Positions 9,372 to 17,098 are shown, numbered from the stretch's first letter. The stretch: DNA of 64,000 nt from Hymenobacter puniceus (GCF_014333525.1 NZ_JACSCX010000008.1:85350-149349); one strand, 5' to 3'. Notes: a model not told the origin generated them from the sequence alone. Numbers and translations: made by a program.

Positions 9372-10292
9372 ATGTACAGCCCCCAACCGCACCAAGTGAA
9401 AACGATAAGTGCCTACCACGCGCTGATGGGGCTGCCCAAGCCGGCGCACCCGCTCATCAGCGTGGTCAATTTCGAAGACATCAAGCACCTGCCCGGCGAC
9501 GCTTCCATTAGCCTGGCCATCGACTTCTACTCCATCGCCCTGAAGCGCAATTGCAACGTCAAGATGAAGTATGGGCAGCAGCCCTATGATTTTGACGAGG
9601 GCCTGATGACGTTTATTGCCCCCGGCCAGGTGTACCGCATCGAAGTAGATAACGCCGAGGAATTGACCCATTCGGGGTGGCTGCTGCTCATTCAGCCCGA
9701 TTTTCTGTGGAACACGCCGCTGGCCAAAACCATTCGGCACTACGACTACTTCGGCTACTCGGTGAAGGAGGCCTTGCTACTTTCAGATAAGGAGGAAACC
9801 ACGATTTCCGGCCTCCTGCGCGGCATCGAGCAGGAGTACCACGCCAATCTGGACGCGTTCTGTGAGCGCATCATCATTGCCCAGCTGGAGGTGCTGCTCG
9901 CCTACGCCGAACGGTTTTACCACCGGCAGTTTCTCACCCGCAAAATCACCAACCACCAGCTGTTGCAGCAGTTGGAAGCCGTGCTGGCCGACTATTTCAC
10001 GGGCGACACCGTGGCGCAGCACGGGCTGCCCAGCGTGCAGTACGTGGCCGATGCGTTGCACGTGTCGCCCAACTACCTGAGTGGCCTGCTCAAGGTGCTC
10101 ACCGGCCAGAGCACCCAGCAGCACATCCACGACAAGCTGCTGGAAAAGGCCAAGGAGAAGCTCTCAACCACCACCCTGACCGTGAGCGAAATAGCCTATG
10201 CGCTGGGATTTGAGCACCCGCAGTCGCTGAGCAAGTTGTTCAAAACCAAAACCAACCTCTCGCCCCGGCAATTCCGGCAGTCGTTCAATTAA
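9372..10292 (+). CDS. AraC-family transcriptional regulator
   Basis: A 306-residue protein with an N-terminal cupin-like domain and a C-terminal AraC HTH pair (from about 205: 'VADALHVSPNYLSGLLK' and 'EIAYALGFEHPQSLSKLFK'). Its sensor half is paralogous to the partial gene at 1-452. The 150-bp gap to the GAF gene start at 9221 probably holds both promoters. Next downstream is an aldo/keto reductase pseudogene on the opposite strand, perhaps its former target. Confidence 0.88.
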   Translation: MYSPQPHQVKTISAYHALMGLPKPAHPLISVVNFEDIKHLPGDASISLAIDFYSIALKRNCNVKMKYGQQPYDFDEGLMTFIAPGQVYRIEVDNAEELTHSGWLLLIQPDFLWNTPLAKTIRHYDYFGYSVKEALLLSDKEETTISGLLRGIEQEYHANLDAFCERIIIAQLEVLLAYAERFYHRQFLTRKITNHQLLQQLEAVLADYFTGDTVAQHGLPSVQYVADALHVSPNYLSGLLKVLTGQSTQQHIHDKLLEKAKEKLSTTTLTVSEIAYALGFEHPQSLSKLFKTKTNLSPRQFRQSFN

Positions 10293-10323
10293 CGAACACC
10301 ATGCCCGTTGCCGCGGACGGTTG

Positions 10324-10899
10324 CTATCGCCAGCCCTGCACGCTGGCCGCGCCTGTTCCAGCCTTCTCGTACTTGCCGGCCAGAAAACCGGCTGCCAGGG
10401 GGCTCCAGGGCATGATGCCCAGACCCAAATCTTGAGCGGCTGGCACGTATTCGCGCTCGATGCGGCGGGCCACCAGCGAGTATTCGGGCTGCATGGCAAT
10501 GGGGCCGCGCACGACGTGGGCCCAGGCTAGCGCGGCGGCCTTGGTCACGTACCAGGCCGGTATGTCGGAGAAGCCGGAGTAGCGGATTTTGCCGGCCCAC
10601 ACCAAGTCACCGAGCTTCTGGAGCACCTCCTCGGCGGGCGTTACCGTGCCCCAGACGTGCCGCCAATCATATCCAAGTAGTCGGTGTTGAGCCGCCTCAG
10701 GGAGCCCTCCAGCGCCTGATGGATTGATGGATGTGCTTGCGGCCGTTGCCCCCAGCGTGGGGGTTGCCGGGCTGGGCACAGAAGCTGAACTTGGTGGCTA
10801 GCACCAGCTGATCAGCTGATCGCAGCCCGTCATGCCCATCAGGCCCAGGCTCTGAGCCGATACTTCTAGTCCCTGGCGGCCCAGGGCTACTTTTTCCAT
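10324..10899 (-). pseudogene. Aldo/keto reductase remnant (deletions and frameshifts)
   Basis: Reading leftward from an ATG at 10899, the sequence opens like an aldo/keto reductase ('MEKVALGRQGLEVSAQSLGL') but soon jumps to 'LVLATKFSF'. The part carrying the catalytic Asp/Tyr is therefore missing. The frame then shifts ('LRRLNTDYLDMI'), and shifts again into 'TPAEEVLQKLGDLVWAGKIR' and 'MPWSPLAAGFLAGKY', ending before the family's C-terminus. About half of the usual 320-330 residues remain. It is non-functional; probably once the partner of a neighbouring AraC regulator. Confidence 0.8.
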
Positions 10900-11205
10900 G
10901 CTGTTTATGCGCGTTCGTGGTTGAGCGGGTAAGGTGGATTTGTTGCCCTGCAAAGGTCCGGCCGGGACCGGGGGCCGGACCTGCACAAATCCGAGCTTGT
11001 GGTACACAAACCGCGGGACGAGCCGGGAAAACGACTACTTCGCGGCGAGTCGCTGTGGCCTGGCTTCGCCGGAAGTAATGGTGGCCAGGAACGCCGTTTA
11101 CAGCCGCATCCTACCCTGTGCCTCCTGCAAAAAGGGGCGGAGTAATGGAACAAGCAAGCTCCTGGAAACGACCGGAAGACCGGACTCTGGCGCCACTGCC
11201 CTTGC
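10900..11205. other. Gene-free stretch
   Basis: About 300 bp between the aldo/keto reductase pseudogene and the lipoprotein gene. I see no convincing reading frame, hairpin or repeat. It may hold the old reductase promoter. Confidence 0.5.
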
Positions 11206-11850
11206 CTAGCGGAACACGCAGCTGGTACCGCTCCACAGCGCCGATACCCGGGCCTGCGGGCCCGCTCCGTCGAAGAGCCCGTACAGGCCCGAGGTGGTCG
11301 AAAACTCGTACCCCAAGCTCGATTCCACCACTGTTATGACATAAGCGCTTTCCACTTCGGCCCGGGTAGAGCCCAGGCCCACGCCGGCCATGGTCGTGGG
11401 AGGACGGCCCGCGCCCCGGCCGCGATTGAGCGACCAGCCCACAAACTGCCACTCCCGCCTAGGAGCCGCTTCGCCGCGCACTTTCTCCTGAAAGGCTAGC
11501 GTCAGGCCACTGGCCCAGGTGGCCATCTTAAGCGGGCCCGCGCCGCACTCCCCGTTCACGCCCACGCTGGCGGGCGGCTGCCCCAGCACATCCGTCACGG
11601 TCTGGACTAGTTGCTCGAATGGCCGGCCCAGGGGAATTTCTGTGGTGGAGCCCGTTTCGGCCCGCACCAGCTGAAGGGCGTTGGTAGTTAGCGCTAGTGT
11701 TGCAGGGCTTGTTGCAGGGCTCATGGGGGCCGTGGTATCAGGCACTGGGGCGGAGCTGGCCGGAGTGGCGGCGGGCTCCGTGGGGCGGTCGGGCGGGCTC
11801 TGGCAAGCGGCTGTGAGCAAGAAGAGCAGGGGCAGGGGCAGTAGTTTCAT
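11206..11850 (-). CDS. Hypothetical lipoprotein
   Basis: A 214-residue protein with a lipoprotein signal peptide (MKLLPLPLLFLLTAAC) and a lipobox with Cys at about residue 16. A Pro/Ala/Thr-rich linker (about 20-55) follows, then a globular domain with three Cys residues. Start 11850 is chosen because the signal peptide begins there; the frame extends to 11877 without benefit. I do not recognise the domain. It is divergent from the membrane-protein gene at 11869, only 18 bp between starts. Confidence 0.7.
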   Translation of the reverse strand: MKLLPLPLLFLLTAACQSPPDRPTEPAATPASSAPVPDTTAPMSPATSPATLALTTNALQLVRAETGSTTEIPLGRPFEQLVQTVTDVLGQPPASVGVNGECGAGPLKMATWASGLTLAFQEKVRGEAAPRREWQFVGWSLNRGRGAGRPPTTMAGVGLGSTRAEVESAYVITVVESSLGYEFSTTSGLYGLFDGAGPQARVSALWSGTSCVFR

Positions 11851-11868
11851 AAGCTGGCCCAACCTTAA

Positions 11869-12393
11869 GTGAATCACGCAACTACGAATCCGGTACGCTG
11901 GGCATTCCTCGTACGAGAAATACTCATCAAGGAGGTGTTCGGCAGGGCTGCATTTGCCGGGTCGGCGTTTGTACCTTCGGTTGCCTGCGCCACCGTTTTG
12001 CTGAACGCAGCCACTATCTTCGCTACCGCTCCTTGCCTTGCGCTTATGCCCTTACATGAGACCCTGTCCATTGCGGCATCATTGTTTGTGTTCCTACACA
12101 TTTTTGCCCTTGTGCTATACAACCGCTACCGCATCCGGCAGATGCTGTACCACCTAGGCCTGTGCCGGGGCCGCGAGTTAACGGAGAAAGATTACGTGGA
12201 CTTGCTGGACGAGTACACCTCTTTTTTGGGGTACGCCAGCTTTTCGCCTAACCGCAAGTACTACCCGAGCCTGTACACCCACCCTGCCTTAGCCGCCTTT
12301 GCCCAGCGGTCTAAACGCATCATGCAGTATTTGGTGTTGGCGGTGGTCGGCGGGTTCTTAAGCTTAATGCTAGTAGACCTTTTCTCAAGGTAA
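11869..12393 (+). CDS. Hypothetical membrane protein
   Basis: A 174-residue frame from a GTG. Hydrophobic segments lie at about 35-55, 63-84 and 150-170, suggesting three transmembrane helices. A charged loop (RGRELTEKDYVDLLDEY) sits between. Family not recognised. The GTG is uncertain because it almost touches the divergent lipoprotein start; a shorter form is possible. Confidence 0.5.
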   Translation: MNHATTNPVRWAFLVREILIKEVFGRAAFAGSAFVPSVACATVLLNAATIFATAPCLALMPLHETLSIAASLFVFLHIFALVLYNRYRIRQMLYHLGLCRGRELTEKDYVDLLDEYTSFLGYASFSPNRKYYPSLYTHPALAAFAQRSKRIMQYLVLAVVGGFLSLMLVDLFSR

Positions 12394-12471
12394 CAGGCTT
12401 TAACGCTCCCTTTCTTAAACTGCTAACAGCTGCCCCGCACCAGGTGCCAGCAGGCCGCTGCAGCGCCCGGC

Positions 12472-12546
12472 GAGTTTACGAAACCCGTCTACGATTCAAC
12501 GTTTACGAAACGGGCAAAGTAGATGAGTTTCTTAAACTCGTAACGG
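12472..12546. repeat. Cluster of short direct/inverted repeats (GTTTACGAAAC-like)
   Basis: GTTTACGAAAC occurs at 12474 and again at 12501, followed by a related palindrome GAGTTTCTTAAACTC at 12525; each lies next to an ACGGG or CCCG trinucleotide-like flank. The cluster is within the gene-free stretch 12394-12748, downstream of the VbhA-type antitoxin gene. It may be an operator or recombination site. The rest of that stretch holds only a weak hairpin (about 12727-12745). Confidence 0.45.
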
Positions 12547-12748
12547 GCTGCTTTCCCGGGCCTGGTTAAAACAGGATTTTGGGGGCAGTGGGGAAGTGCA
12601 AATAGTCCTTCCCTCGCCTGGTTTTTGTCCCTTAACATAATGCAAGTTATACCCGCCACCTCGGAGTAGTGGTGGTTTTTACCCCCACCGCCCCTTCCTC
12701 CGGATTGTGGTACTTTTCCGGTTTGTGGCCTCTTTTTCAGGGGCCGTT

Positions 12749-12964
12749 TTACTCGTGCTCTTGCATCTCCAAATGGGCTATCACCTCGTCCAGCGTCAAA
12801 TTTCCCCGCACAAACTGGTCGAGCAGCATTCGTTCGTACTGCTTGGGCATTAAGCGGGTGCCTTCCGCGATGCGCAAGGCGGCGGTGACGAGGCGTTGCC
12901 GGCCGTGCTCGGTATCCAGCAGGGAAGCGGACGGGTGCAGAGAGGCAGAAAGAGAAGGCTTCAT
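12749..12964 (-). CDS. VbhA-type antitoxin domain protein (no toxin beside it)
   Basis: A 71-residue protein. The second half, from 'RLVTAALRIAEGTRLMP' to 'RGNLTLDEVIAHLE', matches the antitoxin VbhA-like domain, which in Bartonella VbhTA inhibits the Fic toxin VbhT. The inhibitory motif of class I Fic antitoxins is [S/T]xxxE[G/N]; here 'ALRIAEGT' keeps the EG but Ser/Thr at the expected place is not clear. No Fic (HPFxxGNG) frame exists nearby. Upstream is a 17-bp imperfect palindrome. Role: orphan antitoxin or regulator of an accessory element. Confidence 0.6.
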   Translation of the reverse strand: MKPSLSASLHPSASLLDTEHGRQRLVTAALRIAEGTRLMPKQYERMLLDQFVRGNLTLDEVIAHLEMQEHE

Positions 12965-12986
12965 AGCGCGTTTTTTTTCCTATAAA

Positions 12987-13036
12987 ACGTCGTTTTCGGG
13001 GCAAAAAAACGGCTTTTCTGCCCCGAAAAAAGACGT
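12987..13036. repeat. Imperfect palindrome upstream of the VbhA-type gene
   Basis: Arms at 12987-13003 and 13019-13036 share ACGTC(g)TTTTCGGGGCA and its complement, with one or two extra bases, around a 15-base A/T-rich loop. It sits 23 bp ahead of the antitoxin start. It may be an operator or a 5' leader hairpin. Confidence 0.55.
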
Positions 13037-13090
13037 ATTTTTCAGCAAAAATCCGCAATTCTGACTACGTAGTTTTACCCATTCTGTCAG

Positions 13091-13130
13091 TTCTAACCCT
13101 CTTTTTGCACTTGCAAAAAGAGGGTTAGAA
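13091..13130 (-). terminator. Perfect 18-bp hairpin at the end of the small-gene operon
   Basis: Arms at 13091-13108 and 13113-13130 are perfectly complementary, with a 4-base loop ACTT. The right arm overlaps the stop codon of the gene at 13125-13439. No clean U-tract follows on either strand, so termination could be partial, separating the three upstream genes from the antitoxin gene. Confidence 0.6.
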
Positions 13131-13439
13131 CTCGAATGACAAGGGCCGCACCGGCTGGGGGCCGAAGTCCTGGGCGATGCGCACAAAGTTGCGGCTGTCG
13201 TGCAAGCCGGCGCTGGAAAGGTGGATGCTGGGCGGGAAGTCGAAACGCTGCTGCAACAAGTCCACATCGAGCGGCTGGGCAAACCCATAGGTGCCCAACC
13301 CGTCCCGGTTGTATTCGAACGCGTCGCCCGTGGCCGGCTCGTTGCCCTGGGCTTTCAGAAAGTCAATGACGGGCTGCAGATGCGCCGTGCGTGAACCGTC
13401 GGCCTTGTCCGAAATCGGTTCTTTGGTGGGGAGATTCAT
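13125..13439 (-). CDS. Hypothetical protein (third gene of small operon)
   Basis: A 104-residue acidic protein beginning MNLPTKEPISDKADG, with 'QPVIDFLKAQGNEP' and 'LGTYGFAQPLDVDLLQQRFDFP'. I do not recognise a family. The start overlaps the stop of the upstream gene by 4 bases, implying translational coupling. The stop lies inside the terminator-like hairpin. Confidence 0.6.
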   Translation of the reverse strand: MNLPTKEPISDKADGSRTAHLQPVIDFLKAQGNEPATGDAFEYNRDGLGTYGFAQPLDVDLLQQRFDFPPSIHLSSAGLHDSRNFVRIAQDFGPQPVRPLSFEF

Positions 13440-13726
13440 GGGCGCTTGGGCTGAATGGGGGCGGGCAACAGGCGGCGCGTCCGGGGCTGGGTCAGTGATA
13501 CCTCGTACACCTCCCCCGTGGCGGGATACTCGTGCACGTAGCGGCCCTGCGCGTCGCGGTAGCTCAGGAACGTGTTGGCGGCGGCGGCTTCGGCCCGCAG
13601 CTGCGCCCGCATCGCGTCCTGGAACGCGGGCGAGTCAAGTTGCTGCAGGAAGGCCGTGAGGGCACTGGAAACGGATTCGATGGGCACGGGGCGCTGGGCT
13701 ACGGGGGAGAAAGGGCGCTTAACCAC
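13436..13726 (-). CDS. Hypothetical protein (second gene of small operon)
   Basis: A 96-residue protein: a helical middle ('SSALTAFLQQLDSPAFQDAM') and a C-terminal 'YVHEYPATGEVYEV' strand pair. It has no recognisable domain. It overlaps the upstream gene by 8 bases and the downstream gene by 4, so all three are one unit. Confidence 0.6.
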   Translation of the reverse strand: MVKRPFSPVAQRPVPIESVSSALTAFLQQLDSPAFQDAMRAQLRAEAAAANTFLSYRDAQGRYVHEYPATGEVYEVSLTQPRTRRLLPAPIQPKRP

Positions 13727-14105
13727 CTACGAGAAAGTCCGTTAGCGTGTCCGGCAACGGGTTATTTTCCATCTGTTGCGCCGCCTGCTCCGGGGTCAGG
13801 CCCGTTAGCAGCAGCTGGTAGGCCCGCAAGATGGCCACGTCCGGCGCATCCTCGGGCGAGATGCCGAACTCCTGGCCCCCGTCCAGTACCGGGTTCAAGT
13901 AGCTCAGCAGCGACATCCAGTCTGTCGTGCGCGGCGTGTTCAGCCCCCCCGGAAAGGCTTCGGACCGCTCCAACCATTTGCGGCACGCCAGCTCCGCGTG
14001 CCACGCAAAGCTGGACATGCGCAGAAAAGTATTCAACTCGTTGTAGCGCGTAAACTGGGGGCCTTCCTCGGCCCAAAAAGACGGTTTTTTGGGGGCTTCT
14101 TGCAT
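13719..14105 (-). CDS. Hypothetical protein (first gene of small operon)
   Basis: A 128-residue protein beginning MQEAPKKPSFWAEEG. It is helical, with a late 'GLTPEQAAQQMENNPLPDTL' segment resembling helical repeats. No family recognised. The start at 14105 is chosen over 14141 because the latter adds a low-quality lead. It may be the first gene of an accessory module with the VbhA-type gene. Confidence 0.55.
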   Translation of the reverse strand: MQEAPKKPSFWAEEGPQFTRYNELNTFLRMSSFAWHAELACRKWLERSEAFPGGLNTPRTTDWMSLLSYLNPVLDGGQEFGISPEDAPDVAILRAYQLLLTGLTPEQAAQQMENNPLPDTLTDFLVGG

Positions 14106-14243
14106 ACCATAAGGTACGTTAGAAACCTCATGACAGCCCACTTTACAGCCATTCTCGAAGCTATAAAGTAGCTTACTATCACCGCCTTCTTGTGTTGATA
14201 GTGGTATACCTTTTGTCTGAATGCTCAGGCTCTTTCTTGTTCC

Positions 14244-14649
14244 ATGGTTAAGAAGCTATTGCTTGTCGTCGTCGGGTTGTGGTTAGCGCTAGCTACGACG
14301 TATTCTGCTTGTGCACAACCGGGTGCTGGACACATCATCGTAGCGGCGCAAAGTCGTTCCCACGTCTTACAACTAGCCAACAAAGCTGCTATTGTGTTGG
14401 AAGGCCGCACGGTGGAGAGGCGCGGGTTTTGGGATCCCAAGCACGAAATGATGTTGACGGCCAACAAAATAGAGGTCTATACCCTGCTTAAAGGCCGACC
14501 AGTACTCAACCAGGGAAAATATGTGGAAGTGATTACGCTCGGCGGCACTGTTGGAGAAGAGGGTATGGGCTGGATAGATAACGACGAGATGCGCTTGCCC
14601 TTGGATGCCATCGGGATTCTGTTTCTTACCCCCTACACCACCAACGGCG
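14244..14649 (+). pseudogene. Secreted protein gene interrupted by IS element
   Basis: An N-terminal signal peptide (MVKKLLLVVVGLWLALATTY, cleavage near SACA-QP) is followed by a domain ('AAIVLEGRTVERRGFWD', 'KVE/KIEVYTLLKGRPV', 'EVITLGGTVGEEG') often found at the start of Bacteroidota extracellular proteins. The frame is broken at 14650 by the IS inverted repeat. A possible remainder of the same gene is 15898-15973 after the IS (ending 'PKWVNVQK'), so most of it is lost or was short. Non-functional as it stands. Confidence 0.7.
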
Positions 14650-14700
14650 TGAGGTGGTCTAGGGATGGCGGACAGAAGAAGGACGTATATTTCTTCTGTT

Positions 14701-15003
14701 ATGGCAACCAAAACCAGCGGGTCGTCGCCCGACAAACGGCGTAAATACGACGAGGCGTTTAAGGCCGAGGCCCTGCGCCTGGCCGGCGAGAGCCGCAGCA
14801 CGCAGGCGGCCGCCCGGCAGTTGGGCATCAGCCCCAAGCTGCTCTACCGCTGGCAGCAGGCGCAGCTCGTGGCCGAGGTGGGCAGCGAAGAAGTGGCCCG
14901 CGACCCGGAGGTCCGCGCCCTGCGCGCCCGTCTCAAACGGGCCGAGCAGGAGCTCGACATTTTAAAAAAAGCCTTGGTCATCTTCGGCCAACCGACCCGG
15001 TGA
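14701..15003 (+). CDS. IS3-family transposase OrfA
   Basis: A 100-residue protein with an HTH ('YDEAFKAEALRLAGESRS', 'AARQLGISPKLLYRWQQ') and a C-terminal leucine-zipper-like helix. It binds the IS ends. Near its end is a run of seven A followed by G (14964-14971); a -1 shift there enters an open frame leading into orfB, the usual IS3 way to make the OrfAB fusion. An ATG at 14665 inside the terminal repeat is less likely to be used. The translation is identical to that of copy 2. Confidence 0.88.
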   Translation: MATKTSGSSPDKRRKYDEAFKAEALRLAGESRSTQAAARQLGISPKLLYRWQQAQLVAEVGSEEVARDPEVRALRARLKRAEQELDILKKALVIFGQPTR

Positions 15004-15884
15004 GCACCTACCAGCATATCGCCCAGCGCCAGGCCCACGTGCCCGTGCGCCAGCTCTGCCAGGTGCTGCGCGTGGCCCCGGCCGCGTATTACGCTTGGCA
15101 GCGCGCGGGCCAGCAGCCCGTTGCCGAGCCGGCCTGGCAAGTTGCGGTGCGCGAAGCGTTTGCGCACCATAGCCAGCGCTACGGCACCCGCCGGCTGCGG
15201 GCTGAAGTGCAGGCCCAAGGCCACGCGATCGGCCGTTGGCGTATCCGTCGCGTGCTCAAAGCCCACGGCCTGCGCGCGCAACAGCCCCGCTCGTTTGCGG
15301 CGGCGCGCACCACCGATTCCGACCCGGCCGTGCGTGCCGCGCCCAACCGCTTGCTCGGCCAGCCGGCCCCCACCGCCCCGGACCGGGTCTGGGTGGGTGA
15401 CATCACCTACTTACCCCGCCAGGGCGGCGGCTGGCTGTACTTGGCCGTGTGGCTCGACCGCTGCTCGCGCAAAATCGTGGGCTGGGACGTGCGCGAGACG
15501 ATGCCCGAAGACTTGGTCAGCGAAGCGCTGCGCCGGGCCCTGGTCGTGCGACGCCCGCCGGCCGGGCTCGTCGTGCACTCCGACCAGGGCAGTCAGTATA
15601 CGGCCACGCGATTCAAAGCCCTGGTCGCCCAACACGGCGCGCAGCAAAGCATGAGCCGGCGGGGCAACTGCTACGACAACGCCCACGCCGAATCGTTTTG
15701 GAGCCGCTTCAAAGCCGAGCTGCTCGACGGCGGCAGCTTCCCCGGGCTAGCCGAGGCCAAGCTCGAAATCAGCCACCATATCGCCTACTACAATGCCGAG
15801 CGCCGCCACTCCGCCCTCGGATACTGCTCACCCAACCACTTCGAAACCCACCTTCAAACAACGTCCCATTTCTGTCCGGCTTAG
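15000..15884 (+). CDS. IS3-family transposase OrfB (DDE integrase catalytic domain)
   Basis: A 294-residue protein with an N-terminal HTH_21 region ('RYGTRRLRAEVQAQG') and an rve-type integrase core: first Asp in 'WVGDITYLP', second in 'VVHSDQGSQYT', and Glu in 'NAHAESFWSRFKAELL'. The tail 'YNAERRHSALGY' is typical. The GTG start overlaps the orfA stop; it is probably translated mainly as a -1 frameshift product. All catalytic residues are present, so this copy may be active. Confidence 0.9.
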   Translation: MSTYQHIAQRQAHVPVRQLCQVLRVAPAAYYAWQRAGQQPVAEPAWQVAVREAFAHHSQRYGTRRLRAEVQAQGHAIGRWRIRRVLKAHGLRAQQPRSFAAARTTDSDPAVRAAPNRLLGQPAPTAPDRVWVGDITYLPRQGGGWLYLAVWLDRCSRKIVGWDVRETMPEDLVSEALRRALVVRRPPAGLVVHSDQGSQYTATRFKALVAQHGAQQSMSRRGNCYDNAHAESFWSRFKAELLDGGSFPGLAEAKLEISHHIAYYNAERRHSALGYCSPNHFETHLQTTSHFCPA

Positions 15885-15951
15885 CTAGACCACCTCAGGC
15901 CGAGGGGCTTCTGGAAGTGGGTGGATCTAGCACCCTTACTCCCGATCCAAA

Positions 15952-16080
15952 ATGGGTAAACGTGCAAAAGTGAATGATGCTGGCGAGGCCAGTGCCTTTC
16001 ACGTAACCCTAGAACTGTGCAAAGCAGCACTAGGGGGAATCATTCGGGCCGTGGTTAGCCACTGGCTCGTACACTCCTAA
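15952..16080 (+). CDS. Possible 42-residue small protein
   Basis: An ATG at 15952 opens a 42-codon frame (MGKRAKVNDAGEASAFHVTL...) that ends 8 bases before a hairpin terminator. The C-terminal half (CKAALGGIIRAVVSHWLVHS) could form an amphipathic helix. The start lies in the possible remnant of the IS-interrupted gene. There is no homology I recognise; it may be chance. Confidence 0.3.
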   Translation: MGKRAKVNDAGEASAFHVTLELCKAALGGIIRAVVSHWLVHS

Positions 16081-16088
16081 GGGTGGCA

Positions 16089-16116
16089 GCGGTCAATGCT
16101 TTCGGGCGTTGACCGC
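16089..16116 (+). terminator. Hairpin terminator
   Basis: An 11-bp stem (GCGGTCAATGC / GCGTTGACCGC, one G-T pair) around a 6-base TTTCGG loop, followed by a T-rich CGTTTGTGTT. It would end transcription of the region interrupted by the IS. Confidence 0.6.
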
Positions 16117-16278
16117 CGTTTGTGTTCAGGCCATATGCACTGACTATACTGGATGTCCTGTACAGTACAAACATACGATGTTTCGGAAAAATTAGGGGGA
16201 GTTTTGCTAGAAAGTAGTACGACTATTCGGAATAGGTGTCCGGTATTTCGGAAACCTGTCTACTATTTCCACGCACTG

Positions 16279-16305
16279 TAGCTGCCTAGCCGACAAACCT
16301 GACGC
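16279..16305 (+). repeat. Direct repeat, left copy (27 bp)
   Basis: TAGCTGCCTAGCCGACAAAC plus CTGACGC. The copy at 17974-18000 matches it at 25 of 27 positions. The two flank hicAB, the proline-rich miniprotein genes and the two-TM gene. The stretch between 16117 and 16344 otherwise holds no gene. Confidence 0.7.
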
Positions 16306-16344
16306 TCCCCACAAGGGCTTTTCACCTATAACGCAAGGTATTGC

Positions 16345-16725
16345 CTACACAAGCTCCATTTCTGCCAGTTCTTTTCCAATTTCCCGCACCCCAACCAGAA
16401 TTCGATTAACCTGCTCAGCAGAAGGCTTTTTGCCGCCCGAAATGTATTGAGCCAACAAGCTTTGATTCATCCCAATACGCTTGGAAAGAGCTGTGGCATT
16501 AATCACTTTGTAGAACTCAAAGAATTGCGGTAAGTCCAGCGTTACCCGAATGTTCGCTAGCGTAACAGGCTTTCCGCTCACTTCTTCAAAGTAGAGGTTC
16601 AATGCCTCCACCATGTTTGTTTTAAGCTCGGATAATGTTGCTCCAACAGTGGCAACAGGATAATCCAGCGTGTAGGCAGAGTAGCCCGTGTCGGTACGCT
16701 CTACGCTAATTTCGATTGTTTTCAT
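16345..16725 (-). CDS. hicB: HicB-family antitoxin with HTH
   Basis: A 126-residue protein. The N-terminal half ('MKTIEISVERTDTGYSAYTL', 'VGATLSELKTNMVEALNLYF') is the degenerate RNase-H-like HicB fold. The C-terminal half is an HTH ('ATALSKRIGMNQSLLAQYIS') that would bind the operon promoter. It neutralises HicA next door. Transcribed after hicA with 72 bp between, the toxin-first order common for HicAB. Confidence 0.88.
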   Translation of the reverse strand: MKTIEISVERTDTGYSAYTLDYPVATVGATLSELKTNMVEALNLYFEEVSGKPVTLANIRVTLDLPQFFEFYKVINATALSKRIGMNQSLLAQYISGGKKPSAEQVNRILVGVREIGKELAEMELV

Positions 16726-16797
16726 GTACGGTCTGCCGTTGTCGCCCGGCTGGCGGAGATGGTCTTGCAGCGAACTGATGGGGGAAAAGATGCTGAG

Positions 16798-16983
16798 CTA
16801 AGCTAGCCCAGCATCTTTGAGAATCTTGGAAGCAAGTCCTTTGCCGACTTCTGCGCTACCGTGGCTAGGGACTACTAAAGTACCAGGGAGCGTAGGGTGT
16901 CGCATAATGACGTGGCTCCCGTTTTGTCGAACAACGAACCACCCGGCCGCTTTCAATTTTCGGAGTAGTTGGCTGCTTTTCAT
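16798..16983 (-). CDS. hicA: HicA-family mRNA interferase toxin
   Basis: A 61-residue double-stranded-RNA-binding-fold toxin that cuts mRNA and is blocked by HicB. It has 'LLRKLKAAGWFVVRQNGSHV', with the catalytic His in GSHVIMRHP, and 'VVPSHGSAEVGKGLASKIL'. Length is normal for HicA. It is preceded by the bidirectional terminator at 17050-17084, so it has its own promoter, likely in 16984-17049 (A/T-rich). Confidence 0.9.
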   Translation of the reverse strand: MKSSQLLRKLKAAGWFVVRQNGSHVIMRHPTLPGTLVVPSHGSAEVGKGLASKILKDAGLA

Positions 16984-17049
16984 ATGACAAAGGTAATTTA
17001 ATCATTACCCACTTGCAAGTGCTTAAGTAACTATTTTATTACCTATAGA

Positions 17050-17084
17050 AAAAGCCCCGACCTCTATGTGAGGTTGGGGCTTTT
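17050..17084 (-). terminator. Bidirectional rho-independent terminator
   Basis: A 15-bp stem, arms 17050-17064 (AAAAGCCCCGACCTC) and 17070-17084, one G-T pair, with U-tracts on both sides. On the minus strand it ends the miniprotein operon, just ahead of hicA. Confidence 0.8.
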
Positions 17085-17098
17085 ATTACTCAGGTCAT

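Larger units (their letters stand above)
14650..15897 (+). mobile_element. Complete IS3-family element, copy 1 (1,248 bp)
   Basis: Terminal inverted repeats begin TGAGGTGGTCTAG at both ends; after a divergent spacer, CGGACAGAA is also shared. Two overlapping transposase frames, orfA and orfB, lie between. The left end is confirmed by copy 2 at 19905, which has the same end with different flanks. I find no clear target-site duplication (left flank ends GGCG, right begins GGCC). It disrupts the secreted-protein gene at 14244. Confidence 0.9.

Noticed and set aside
12489..13058. 189-codon minus-strand frame over the VbhA-type gene
   Set aside because: Its start is made of palindrome sequence and it overlaps the better-supported antitoxin frame; low-complexity Arg/Lys content.
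14646..15901. Target-site duplication of IS copy 1
   Set aside because: Left flank GGCG and right flank GGCC do not match fully in the right register; no duplication claimed.
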